DNA of 64,000 bases from Boothiomyces macroporosus (Eukaryota > Chytridiomycota > Chytridiomycetes > Rhizophydiales > Terramycetaceae). This document shows positions 21,554-32,518 of this stretch, piece after piece. Where the stretch lies: NCBI GenBank assembly GCA_027604185.1, contig JADGKB010000008.1:62001-126000 (forward strand), in the 5' to 3' direction. How positions within the stretch are numbered: the stretch's first letter is position 1; every line of letters begins with the position of its first letter. A program made the translations under genes and the position numbers. The notes beneath the pieces are model-generated. The model made no database searches, had not been told where the DNA came from, and was given only the letters and a program-made list of their open reading frames with translations.

Positions 21554-22425
21554 TTACTTGTTACTCAATAACTGCTGTGGGGCATTAAAGCTGCCATGAA
21601 GAAAGACAAAAGTCGCGAAAATGGCACTGCTCAAAGCTGCTCCTATCATTAACGCAAAGAACCATTTCCAGACAAAAAGATGTTGTCAGGAACATAATTA
21701 TTTCTAATTGCAGCGACATATCCAACACAGCCATATATCTTTAGTCCTCCCATGATAATATAATCACAAGCAGCATATTTCATTACCAGTTCCTTAGCCA
21801 GCTTGATGTTAGGCACACCTAATTTTGAAGCGATACTGCTAATGAAAATATACGAGGCGCTTATCATTGTTACTGTCTCGTAAAACGCTGCTATAATCGC
21901 GGCAATAGATTGAGGCTGAATTAGAAAGTTATACTTTTGCCCATGGACTTTGAATCTGAGATGCAAAGGTTCCATTGATAACTCCGGCATTCAAGATTAT
22001 ACCAAGAACAATATTGACCACTTTCAGCAGCATGCCAAGCAGACAGGCACCTTTGTATATCTTGTACAACGCATTCTCTTTCTTGATTAATTTGGTTTTA
22101 CTGTAAAAACAACTTCCATGCGAATCATAATCAGGTAAAACAAAACCGCATGTACAATATGATAACAGAAACCAGCAAGAAAGTTGTAAACTGCTAGTGC
22201 TTGGACAGATAAATTGTAAGGCGAAACTGTATAATCTTGCACAACAGTCAATGATAGCAAAATTAAAAAGTTTAGCATTATACATACACCACCAATTAGA
22301 GTAAATTGAGATTTGAATTTGGCATGGTAAAAGATTATATGGATCGATTGGAAATTCTTTTGCAGTGAGAACCCAAGGGTGATAACGACTGGAACTAGAT
22401 AGGACGATATGAGTCTATCTGACAT
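21554..22425 (-). CDS. Seven-helix membrane protein, paralogue A
   Basis: Four exons encode 270 aa with about seven hydrophobic helices, starting MSDRLISSYLVPVVITLG. Introns: 22082..22101, 21916..21934 and 21643..21662 (20, 19, 20 nt). A second gene at 26298..27184 has the same start, the same exon lengths until the last exon and the same intron positions and phases. Conserved spots include CYH near helix 3, a basic IRM after it and HGSFNAP at the end. It may be a receptor-like 7TM protein, but no GPCR class signature is clear. Confidence 0.75.
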
Positions 22426-22723
22426 TGGACAAAATTAACGCGCTAGTGGATGACCTCATTCGTCGATGATTAATTTTCTTTTATCAAATTATTCATTTAT
22501 GGCCAAACAAGGTCCACAAAATCATTTTATAGCAAGCAATTATATAGTGATTTTACAAAGAAAATAATTGAAGATTTTAGTGTCTGGGTTGTAATTCAAG
22601 TCAGGTTAATCTTGACTGTTGTCTGGTTAAAAGTCTAAAGTTTCCCTTATTGAAAAGCCAGATAGATTGACTCGTACATTCGAAAATATACTCTTGAATC
22701 CAAGTAAAAGTCTCTGTTATAGT

Positions 22724-24067
22724 TTATTTCCTGATTTTCAAAGATATGGAAAACAAGACAAAGCTCACAATCAGTACAATCAAGCATATACCCCACATGT
22801 AGTAATATCCATAGAATTCATAAACAAACCCACCAATCGTGTTCCCGATTATACCACCCGCATTATTGGATAGAGAGCAAAATATACCGATAAAGGTTTG
22901 AACATACTTGGGGTGGGCTAATTGCTGTGTTAATTCAATTCCCGCTGCCCATTGGAAAGCAAACGAAGCACCATGAGTGATTTCAATCAACAATATTAAA
23001 TAATTACCGCCTGGATTAATTAAAAGAAACCTTTTTCCATTAGATCTCCCATTATATTTGGCAAGAACATGTAAATAAGCATTCTGAATATTAAGCAAAA
23101 GTGAGAAATGATGATCATGTTTCCTTTCCCGACTTTCCTGATTAAATAATCTGAATTAGGTTAATATACCTGAGTAATAAAATACTGGCAGTTCCATAAG
23201 CACAGAAAATGGAGTAGTTAGTCCTAATAATGTTGGAGAAGCTTTCCATACCAACGACAAGTAAATAAACAGGTAGGCACCAATGATTGCAAAGACAAAT
23301 CCCAAGAGTGATATGGTGGTAAAAAACAAGACTGTTTTTGGTTTAAAGACGGATGAATATAGTGTTGGGGTTGTTCCTATCAATGGCTGGGCTTCATCAG
23401 CATTAGCAGTGTCGTCACTAGCATTTACTGACTCGTCGGCATTCCCTATACTCTGCTCCTCATCCTGTCCTTCCGTAACTGTTGGTAATTGATCAGATTT
23501 GTCTTCTGCTTCTCCTTCAACGTGCAAACAGCATATTATTGATGTTTGAATAATACTGAATACAATAAATAGATAGATGGGTATCCAATAGTTGTTTGTT
23601 ATATCAATCAAGTATCCAGTTAGTAGTGAAGACAGTCCCCAAGAAACGGACGCATACAGTCTCTGCTGTCCGTATTTGTCCTTGTCCTTTCCCAACACAG
23701 AGATAGTGAGAGCGTCTTGAATTGTTCCGCAGGATGATAATGAAATAGCTGAAGCAACAACAATGGCTATAATCAAGTATATTCTAATCGGTGAGAATTG
23801 CGGAACAAACAAGTGCAGAGACCAGAATATAGTTCCAAGAATGTTACAAATCAGTAACAGGCGCTTCATTGTCAACCACTTGATGGTATCTCCCAGGTAC
23901 ATTACGCATGGTATTGCAACAAGAGAAACAAGAGGGGTAATTGAAGTAATGGTCCCGACTTGGTCTTTAGAGAGCTGGAAATACTGGAAATAGAAATACG
24001 ATGTGTACAAATAAGTGTTTGCTGCTGCTGCTGCCCCAAAGAAATTGAGGGCTTTGAGAATCAGCAT
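22724..24067 (-). CDS. Major facilitator superfamily transporter (MFSD6/LacY-like)
   Basis: Three exons encode 434 aa with about 12 membrane helices and an acidic central loop (about residues 185-235). Features resembling the MFSD6/LacY-type group are the N-terminal LKALNFFGAAAAANTYLY, the loop-2 region GDTIKWLTMKR and EITHGASFAFQWAAGIEL in the C-terminal half. Introns are 23151..23169 (19 nt) and 23011..23030 (20 nt). The ATG at 24067 directly precedes helix 1; upstream in-frame codons lack an ATG. Substrate unknown. Confidence 0.82.
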
Positions 24068-24362
24068 GTAAAACTTTTTTTTGAAAAGATATTCTTTTAC
24101 AATGCAGTGATAAAATTCATGAGGGTAAATCAATTCATTTTAATGGCAAGTCTTTCTCTTGTGAAACTTTATTCTTCATTACCACAAGATGGAGAACTTG
24201 GAAATCAGAGAGATTCTAGTTCCGGAATTATGTTCTTGGGGTATTAACATTCGGTTACTCTAATGAAATAATCTACTTGATTGCAATGTAATCTATGCGA
24301 TCTCGTGCAGATACAAGCCACAAAGCAATTTAAAAACTTCCGTCCGTATTTAATTTTACCTA

Positions 24363-25439
24363 ATGAAAAGATTTGGAACTCTGGCATCAGCTCTGTCATC
24401 AAAGGACTTGATCAAGCATGCTCTTTCCGTGCAAAAGCCAAGAAACAACTGGACATTTGAAGAGATTGAAGCCATTTACAACTCTCCCTTGATGGAGCTA
24501 TCGCACCAAGCGGCCATTCAACATCGCAGATTCCACGACCCATCAGTCATTCAACAATGCACTTTATACAACATAAAGTCTGGTGGGTGTACTGAAGATT
24601 GCTCCTACTGTGCACAATCCTCAAAGTACAAGACTGGATTAAAACCAACCAAATTAGCTCAAGTACCGGATGTAGTCGAAGCTGCCAGAATTGCCAAGCA
24701 AAATGGTAGTACTAGATTCTGTATGGGTGCTGCATGGAGAGACATGAAGGGAAGGAAAACCAATTTGAAACAAATTAAAGAAATGGTCAACGAAATCCGT
24801 AGTATGGATATGGAAGTCTGTGTCACTCTTGGAATGCTTTCAAAAGAACAGATTGAAGAATTAAAAGAGTCTGGGTTAACAGCTTATAATCACAATATCG
24901 ATACTTCACCAGAACATTACCCATCAATTATTACTACCAGGTCTTTTAGCGAACGATTAGATACAATTGCCAATGTTCAGTCCAGCGGAGTCAAAGTATG
25001 TACTGGCGGTATCCTTGGTTTAGGAGAAACACCGCGTGATCATGTATCTTTTTTGAAGACGCTATCCAACTTGAATGAACACCCTGAATCCCTTCCTATC
25101 AACACGCTTGTGCCAATCAAAGGTACTCCACTAGGCGAACAAAAACCACTGCCATTCTCCAATTTGCTACGTACAATTGCAACAGCCAGGATTATTATGC
25201 CAAAATCTATCATTAGACTAGCAGCTGGAAGAACTGAATTAAGTGAAGAAAAGCAAATATTATGTTTCAACGCGGGTGCAAATGCTATATTTACTGGAGA
25301 AAAGATGCTCACTACTGATGCTGTTGGGTGGGATGTTGATGCTGAAATGTTTAAAACTTGGGGATTGAGGCAAATGAAATCCTTTGAAAAGGTAGAGCTG
25401 AAGCAAGAAGAAATTGCCGAGCAAACTCTTTCACTTTGA
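24363..25439 (+). CDS. bio2: Biotin synthase (radical SAM)
   Basis: 358 aa without introns. Inserts sulfur into dethiobiotin in mitochondria. The radical-SAM cluster motif CTEDCSYCAQSS is complete. Further conserved parts are YNHNIDTSPEHYP, GILGLGETPRDHVSFL, IRLAAGRTELS and FNAGANAIFTGEKMLTT. The first about 25 residues (MKRFGTLASALSSKDLIKH) look like a mitochondrial presequence. A serine hydrolase gene follows 188 bp downstream on the same strand. Confidence 0.97.
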   Translation: MKRFGTLASALSSKDLIKHALSVQKPRNNWTFEEIEAIYNSPLMELSHQAAIQHRRFHDPSVIQQCTLYNIKSGGCTEDCSYCAQSSKYKTGLKPTKLAQVPDVVEAARIAKQNGSTRFCMGAAWRDMKGRKTNLKQIKEMVNEIRSMDMEVCVTLGMLSKEQIEELKESGLTAYNHNIDTSPEHYPSIITTRSFSERLDTIANVQSSGVKVCTGGILGLGETPRDHVSFLKTLSNLNEHPESLPINTLVPIKGTPLGEQKPLPFSNLLRTIATARIIMPKSIIRLAAGRTELSEEKQILCFNAGANAIFTGEKMLTTDAVGWDVDAEMFKTWGLRQMKSFEKVELKQEEIAEQTLSL

Positions 25440-25627
25440 ATAAAGTCATCCCATTAAAATCTGCATTTGGGCAGTTCATTCAAACAGTCAATCCCATTCC
25501 CCAAGGTGTTTTTAGTTGTAAATTATCAAGTAGAATTGGGAATCTGATTCTCAATTTCACTGTGTTACACCAAACATGTCATCAAAGCCACAAAAAGTCA
25601 TCAAAACCCGATATTTCTTTCCAGAAA

Positions 25628-26194
25628 ATGAAAGTACTTTGTTTACATGGTAGTAGCTCCAACAAGGATAAAATAATCCCATACCTACTGCCAATCGCAA
25701 AAGAATTGAAAACACAGGGTCTATCTCTGCATACTGTTGATGCTCCTTTTTGCATTGCTAATGAAAATACACCAGAAAGAAAGCTGTCGTGGTTACCACA
25801 AGCTTCTTTTGATTTGGAGCCTGCTTACAATAGAGTAGCAAAGGTATGGGATTCTTCATATGCCGGAATACTGGCATTTTCAATGGGGTCTTTTGTTGCT
25901 GCTACTGTTAGTTCAAGATTGAATCCATTGCCTCGCTTTATAATTGTTATAGGTGGGCTAAGCCCTGTATTTGTGAATCCTGAAGATTTACCTCTGGACC
26001 TATTTTGCTCTTTCAAGAATCCGTCATTGAACGTCGTTGGAAATGGCGACAAGACTAATAACGCTGAACACAACAAGCAAGTTGCTTTAAAGATGAACAG
26101 CACTTTGTTAGAGTTTGACGGTGGCCACGTCATTCCTAATGATGCAGAAACTGTTTTAAAAATTGCCGAGTGGGTTAAATCACTACAAGAATAA
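25628..26194 (+). CDS. FSH1-family serine hydrolase
   Basis: 188 aa from the ATG at 25628; the longer frame back to 25436 has no ATG and overlaps the BIO2 stop. It begins MKVLCLHGSSSNKD, typical of FSH1/OVCA2 alpha/beta-hydrolases. The nucleophile elbow reads AFSMGS (family GFSxGA), followed by IGGLSPVF and the catalytic His in FDGGHVIP. The Asp is likely in VGNGDKTN. Proximity to BIO2 invites a link to biotin or pimelate ester chemistry, but that is speculation. Confidence 0.82.
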   Translation: MKVLCLHGSSSNKDKIIPYLLPIAKELKTQGLSLHTVDAPFCIANENTPERKLSWLPQASFDLEPAYNRVAKVWDSSYAGILAFSMGSFVAATVSSRLNPLPRFIIVIGGLSPVFVNPEDLPLDLFCSFKNPSLNVVGNGDKTNNAEHNKQVALKMNSTLLEFDGGHVIPNDAETVLKIAEWVKSLQE

Positions 26195-26297
26195 AACTCA
26201 TTGCAAAATTTATTCGTCGTTAGAGACTGATTTGCGGGCTTTCGATTCAGCATCAGGGTTGCTGGTCTTTTTGCCACCGCTAAAATTAGAAAATATC

Positions 26298-27184
26298 CTA
26301 CCTAACAGTAATACTGTAGTCATTCAAAAGTTGTTTTGGGGCATTAAAGCTACCATGGATAAAAATATATGTAGCAAAGATTGCACTTGCAAGTCCAATA
26401 CCTTGATTAAATTAGATCAACCATTCGCGGAAAGATAAATATTGCTGACGGCAAAGTTATTCTTGATTACCCATATATACCCAACACACGCGTACAGCTT
26501 GAATCCTGCCATGATAAGATAATCAAATGCAGCGTATTTCAATGCTAGCTCTCTAACCAACTTTATACCGGGAATGCATAATTTTTCTGCAATGCTTTTG
26601 ATAAATATATAGGAAGCTGGAATCATGACAGCCGCTTCAAAAAAGGCAGCAATAATTACAACAATAGATTGGGACTAGATTAAGTTAAAATACCTTGGCC
26701 CAAGGACTAGCCAATTGAGAAGGATATGTTCCGTTAATAACACCGATATTTAGAATAAAACACAAGATAAGATTTACCACTTTCAATAACATCCCTAAAA
26801 TGCACGCTGCAACCATAGCTTTGAACGTCAGGGATTCTTTCTTTATCAATTGGAAATTACCTTGCAAACGACTGGCATTCGTATAATAATCAAGTAAAAC
26901 AATACCAGATGTACGGAATGATAGCAAACTCCAGCAAGAAATTGATAGATGGCAAAAGTACTAGCTGGCAAAGCGTAAGGCGATACTGTATAGTCCTGCA
27001 TGATAATCATAAACAAGAGCAGAAAGAAATTCAAAACCACGCATATCCATCCAACAACAGAGAATTGTGAAACGGTTTTCAAATTGTTGAGCAATATATG
27101 GACAGATTGAAAGTTCTTTTGCAGGGCTGCGCCAAGAACAATTACTACTGGAACGAGATAGGACGAGATTGATCTGTCGGACAT
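26298..27184 (-). CDS. Seven-helix membrane protein, paralogue B
   Basis: Four exons encode about 275 aa. Introns are 26841..26860, 26675..26693 and 26402..26421 (20, 19, 20 nt), at the same sites as in paralogue A. Strong shared segments are MSDRSISSYLVPVV, ACILGMLLKVVN, SPWAK before intron 2 and IFIHGSFNAP at the C-terminus. The ATG at 27184 is chosen over 27211 because it matches the start of paralogue A. The duplication is old enough that every intron sequence differs while its position and length are kept. Confidence 0.75.
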
Positions 27185-27703
27185 TTGGAAACTAAAATCA
27201 CCCGCGTTCATTTATATTACCTCATCGACATGCATTGTTTCGATGAACGATATCTATAGATATACCTAATCCATCAACGAAAATTAAACACGATTGACAC
27301 ATGTGGCAGATACGACTTGATTGGAAAACATGAGATAAAGAAATTGAGGCTCGACATCAGCAACTAAATCCGCGTTCTTTCTCATTTGGAGGACTCTTTT
27401 TCACTCACAATGCTATCAGAGACAGTTCCTCAGGACATGTACTGGAATAGACATTGAAAAGACTGATAATCCAAATTTAGTCATTCGGATTGAATTCAAT
27501 GTAGACTTTATTCTTTGACTTGCAAGATCACATCCAAATCGACTGTACTACTTCAATTCCAACAACCGAAAGCGACCATCGTCTCTCCGCCAGACATCCT
27601 AAGCAGGACAAATCTGCGGATGTCGTGAAACAAGTTTTTCAAATAAAATTCAAAACCTCATTTTGACTGTTGGTTTCTGGCGCCAAAAGTTTACAAAAAA
27701 CAA
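27185..27703. other. Intergenic region between divergent 7TM-B and RAB7
   Basis: 519 bp holding the promoters of two divergent genes. No ORF with support, no RNA gene and no clear repeat was seen. Confidence 0.5.
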
Positions 27704-28432
27704 ATGGCGAATCCAAACAAAAAAGTCTTGTTGAAAGGTAAGAGGATTTTAAACTCTGTTATTATATTAGGTGACAGCGGGTAATTTCATTTAATTCAGC
27801 GTGGGAAAAACCTCTTTAATGAATCAATACGTAAACAAGAAATTCACTGGGCAATATAAGGCGACAATAGGAGCAGATTTCTTGACAAAGGAAGTTCAGA
27901 TTGACGATCGAGTCGTTACTATGCAGATATGGTTTGTTGTTTTAATGTCAGGGATACAGCTGGCCAAGAGCGGTTTCAAAGTTTAGGTGTTGCATTTTAC
28001 AGAGGAGCGGATTGTTGCGCGCTCGTTTATGATGTAAACCATGTAAAGAGTTTTGAAGCCTTGGACGGATGGAGAGACGAATTTCTGCTTCAAGCGTCGC
28101 CTAAAGACCCGGATAACTTTCCATTCGTATTGCTTGGAAACAAAGTAGACTTGGAGGAAAGCAAACGACAGGTAATTCGTACTTAGGCAGGTTACGCAAA
28201 AGAGAGCAATGACTTGGGCACAACAAAAGGGTGGGATTCCGTATTTCGAAACATCGGCCAAAGATGCAATCAATGTAGAACAGGCATTTTATAATATTGC
28301 CAAGAATGCAATCAAGCAAGAAGCGCAAGTGGAATTATACAGGTTATTTCAATTAATGCTAGCGATTTCCCAGATCCAATCAGAATTGATGGAGAAGCTA
28401 CGAATACCAATATTAAAGGATGTGAGTGTTGA
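27704..28432 (+). CDS. ypt7: Rab7/Ypt7 small GTPase
   Basis: Five exons encode 216 aa. Controls fusion at late endosomes and vacuoles. The G motifs are GDSGVGKTS, the switch I region [34 protein letters not shown] and ETSAKDA. The end CEC is a double-Cys geranylgeranylation signal. Introns 27781..27799, 27932..27951, 28172..28190 and 28343..28362 (19, 20, 19, 20 nt) restore the family sequence. Residues 12-18 (GKRILNS) are an insertion before the first beta strand found in no Rab7 I know; it corresponds to a 21-nt segment starting GTAAG. Without it the protein is 209 aa, the normal length. Confidence 0.95.
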
Positions 28433-28446
28433 TAAATGGTAAGATG

Positions 28447-28527
28447 TAAATCAATAAACTTGCCGTATAATTGTTACTTTTGAAAATTTAAATCAATAAA
28501 CTTGCCGTATAATTGTTACTTTTGAAA
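28447..28527 (+). repeat. 42-bp tandem duplication with AATAAA signals
   Basis: The segment beginning TAAATCAATAAACTTGCCGT occurs twice with a 42-bp period. The first 39 bp of both copies are identical. It lies in the 3' space between convergent RAB7 and AP-1 gamma genes, so it duplicates an AATAAA-type polyadenylation signal. Confidence 0.85.
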
Positions 28528-28537
28528 CTAGATTATA

Positions 28538-31137
28538 TTATGCCCATAGGGAAGCGTCGAAACCAGAGAATTCGACAATTTCATCAACGTGATTTCCTCC
28601 CACTTCATAACTAATCTTAAGTCTTAACCGAATTGGCTGTCTGCCAGAGTTTTCAATCTTTAATAACTGATAAGCTGGCTCTGCTGGTGTAACGGTGGAA
28701 TTGGAACTTGGTTGCATCATTAGCTTGAAATTCTTTGGTACTGCTACTTGGAAGAGCAAGTTGTTGATTGTAGCAGTAGATGTAAAGCTGGCTTTAATCT
28801 GGGTAAGTGTAGGTGACTCCTTGTTTGGTAATAGTGTGATTAACAATCCATTCTTTTCATAACATTTGATTGGTTGATAGGAAACTGGGGCAGGAGCTGC
28901 TGGTGCAGAACCGAATAAATCTCCAAGCAAATCTACCGCATTCGAATTGGCTTTCACAGGACTGACATTAGTAACTGGAGGAACTAGACCACCCAACAGG
29001 TCCATAATATCCTAATGTTAATAATATATACATCTTGCTTTGGGGCAGTTGTAATTGGATTGATTGCCAGCCCTTCCAAATCGCCAAGCAAGTTAACTCC
29101 GGTATCTTTTTTAACAGGAGCTGCTTCTGATATTAGTTAGAGTAACCTTGAATAGCAGCACCAGTGCCTTTGAGGCTTTCCTCTTTAACCGCACTTTCCA
29201 GGACAGGCATATGTTCGAGAACTGCTTGTCTAGTACCTAAATCGAGCTGGAAGATTTCATCGTATTCCACCGCTCTTTGTTGAATTTCAACATCTAGATT
29301 AGTTCTGTTGCTTTGTATGTATTCTTTGATCGATCTTGAATTAAAAACGATTACTGAATAACAGAGTGAGTCTTGAACCTAACGGACAGTTTGATCAGAC
29401 ATGTTATGCCGTACTCTTTTACATAACTAGTGGCATATGGTCCTTTTAGAATGGCAACGACTTTTTCAACAATTTCCTGTTCAGTTGGTATAAACTCTTG
29501 TTGGTCGTCTGCATCTTCATCATGGCCAAAGGTGTTGCTGGTGCCCTCTGTAGTAAGAATATCACCATATTCTCCCAAACACCAAAGGGCGGCTTGCAAC
29601 AATCCTTCTTGTAAAAGAGTAGTGTCTTGTAACGGTTTAATCAGCAAATACAGCTTTGCAACTGCATATTGATGAACCTGATGGTCCCCAGTAGTTACTA
29701 ATTTTACAAAATGGTTAATGACAGATTGGTCTACATACGCCCCAACGACCCTTAGTACTCTAATAATAGTATCAATTTCCCACCGTTTGTTTGGTCTGTA
29801 TCTTCCAGCATATTCGCAAATCCTTGAAGATACTGAGGATTTCTGATCTGCTTCAGTTACTTCCAGGTAAGATAGTAATTCCCTAGTAAGGATTCGAATG
29901 TTGGCAGGTGTGATCAAATAAAAGGACAGGTCCAGCGCTCTTCTTCTAATGGAAACATCAGGATCTTTAAGGCAATCCAGTACAGTGGAGCGATGTCTTT
30001 GTAGCGCAGTAACATCGGTAGACTGAGCAGTTTGTGAGGTTTTTGTCAAAGTAGTTAGAGCAACGTATCTAGTATTAATATTGTTTACTTTATGTTGTTG
30101 TCCTTATTCTGTAAGAATCGGCCCAAGATGTTGATGGCCAATACTCGTAAAGATGAATCGCTTTCAATGTTCATGATGGTCAAAACCGTTTCGTACAAGA
30201 TTGCATTACCAACATTTTTCGAGGCTTCAGTAGTAGTAGCTACTTGAGCTAGAACGTCATTCATTGCTTCACTAGCCGCTTGATTTCCTTTTCCTAGAAC
30301 GCGAAGCAACCGCAAGATTTTAACTTGCAGGAATGGATCTGTGATTCCATTAACATCGTGCTCAGGGGAAGAGCCACCAGCAACCAGGGTCTTCAAGTGT
30401 CTTGCTAATACAGGGACCGATGGTCTGATTACTTGAGTGATTTCCTCATGATCAGCACACATTTGCTCCAAAAGAGTCACACCAGTCAGCAAAACACCGT
30501 GGTTCCTTTCATTCAACAGGTTTTGCGCACGTTCAACAAAATGCTCTGCCAAATCTGGCACTTTTCTGACTATTCGTAATGCAGTAAGACATGCTTTTTT
30601 TCTGATGTATGAGTTTGAACTTCCCAATAATCTCTCTACTTCACCCGACAAATCTCTAGACATTTCTGGAGAAGCAATATTGCCCAGAGTACATAATGCC
30701 AATCCTACAATATACATATTCTGATTGTTCATATCGCTGGGTTAGGATCAAACTCACTTTTTAAGGCAATTCGTAACTAGAGTCAAGGTCGCCTGATTTT
30801 CATCCAACAGTAGCATTGTTCCCAAGTACGCTAGCCGTTTATCAGTGAATTTCGGTGATGCGGCTATGGTTAGTAACTGCGTACCCAGCTTTAGACATTC
30901 AATTTGCCCAAAATGCGCAGGATATCCAAGCATATGAATGTAGAGTAATTTCTCGATATTGATGTATCTCGTTTGGTTGTTTTCTTCCTTGAAAGCTGTT
31001 CTGATATTCGCTGATTCTTTCTGAATTACTGCACGTTCATCTGCCGCAGTCTTGCATAATCTGATTAATTTAATTAGATCCTTGAGCGTCGTTTGCCCGA
31101 TGACGGGAATCATTTTGGTCAAGTTATTAAAGTCCAT
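28538..31137 (-). CDS. apl4: AP-1 complex gamma-adaptin
   Basis: Six exons encode 832 aa of the large subunit of the clathrin adaptor AP-1, acting at trans-Golgi and endosomes. The trunk matches gamma-adaptin throughout ([66 protein letters not shown]). A hinge with LLGDL-like clathrin-box repeats leads to the ear domain ([23 protein letters not shown]). Introns: 30737..30757 (21 nt), 30069..30088, 29335..29354, 29127..29146 and 29012..29031 (20 nt each). All five are needed to keep the frame. Confidence 0.95.
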
Positions 31138-31199
31138 CGAGATGGTTTTTTTGGAATTGGAAAATCTTGAAAAGTTGAAATGCGAGTTTATTACTAGAA

Positions 31200-32170
31200 T
31201 TATTTCCTTTCAGCCGACTCGTCCGCTGACGGTTTCATTGATTCCGTTACGGAACTGTCAGGGGCATGTCGCCTACGTCTGCGTCTTCTAGTGAGTGTAC
31301 TCATTCTGTCAAAGAACCACTCTTTCAAATTACTTTGGATATTGAAATCCAACCAGTAGAGGATGACGCAGTTAGTAAGCGAATTCAAAATCGCGCACAC
31401 AGTGCTGATTGCATCGAGTATCAGTATTGTTTGGTGGGTAGAGATTTCGTAAATAATTCGCACAAAGTAGGGTGTCCATAGGAGCAACTGTGTTGAACAA
31501 ATCGCAGTGGCTTTGATAATCAGCAGTCTTTCTTTTGGACTTAGCTCGTTGTTTGTCCTTCGCCTTGAAAAATACGAATACAATATTTTGTAATAGGCAT
31601 AACCAAGTGCAGTTGGGAGTATAATCAGCATGGTGATTGCCGTGATCGAAATAGGGAGTAGTAGCGGTTGGTATGTAAACCATTTAAACTGACAGTCGAT
31701 TCTGCTTTCTCCCAAAACAATCATGTCCGCATAACCACCGCACAAGTAAGGATACGCTCCAAATAGAAAAGACATTATCCATATTCCTGCTATAATCGCG
31801 GAAGTTGATTTCACCGATAGGTTAATTCCGTGTATGATGGCCAAATACCGTTCCAAAGTGATAGTAATCATAGAAAAGGTAGTAGCAACTGCTAGTCCAG
31901 TATCCATAATCGACGTTACCACGCACCCAGTCAGACCTTTATCATTAGAATTTACCAATCACAAAAGTATTTGTCTTGACATTCAGAAAACCAGCGATAC
32001 AATGCAAGACGCATATCAAAAAATCAGCTACTGAGAGGGACAATATGAATAGAAATCTAGGATGGGTTAATGGTTTAATTGAAGATAGCAATATTGGCAG
32101 ATACCCAATCGTTCCAACCAAGCCAAATACCTGAGCAAGACTATTGTACAGTAAGTTGGAATGGTGTCAT
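31200..32170 (-). CDS. Rhodopsin-family (class A) G-protein-coupled receptor
   Basis: Three exons give 310 aa. Helix 2 has [12 protein letters not shown] (the family Asp), helix 3 ends TLERYLAII (E/DRY-like) and helix 7 region is followed by a basic Arg-rich tail. Intron 31937..31955 (19 nt) is well supported. A first intron at 32131..32149 (19 nt, GT...CAG) is proposed because it joins an ATG at 32170 in frame (MTPFQLT) to helix 1; it lacks the usual branch motif, so this start is less certain. A copia LTR begins about 14 bp upstream of that ATG. Confidence 0.78.
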
Positions 32171-32518
32171 GTGACAATCTCAATGTTGAGAATGTTCAAC
32201 ATTACTCTAAGATGTGATTGGAATATTCTAGGATATATTATTACTTTATGTATGACTCATATATTTGGTATAAATAGATCACTCTATTGCTTAATAAACA
32301 TCGATCAAAATATGAAATTTAACTTGTTAAACTCTCAACGTGGTGACGACCACGAACTGGTTATGAGCCTCTCAGGGCTTACTGCTGCTGCTTATCCTAC
32401 TGCTGAATTTGTTAATTCTACTGCTGTTTCTTGTTTGGGTTATGTTCCTGGTTATTGTTTGGTTGCTCACGAGTTCGGTGGGACTGGACCTATCAAAACA
32501 AATGGAGGCATTGCACTA

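Noticed and set aside
27738..27770. 33-nt RAB7 intron ending at TATTAG
   Set aside because: It has proper GT...AG ends but would delete the VIIL beta strand before the P-loop.
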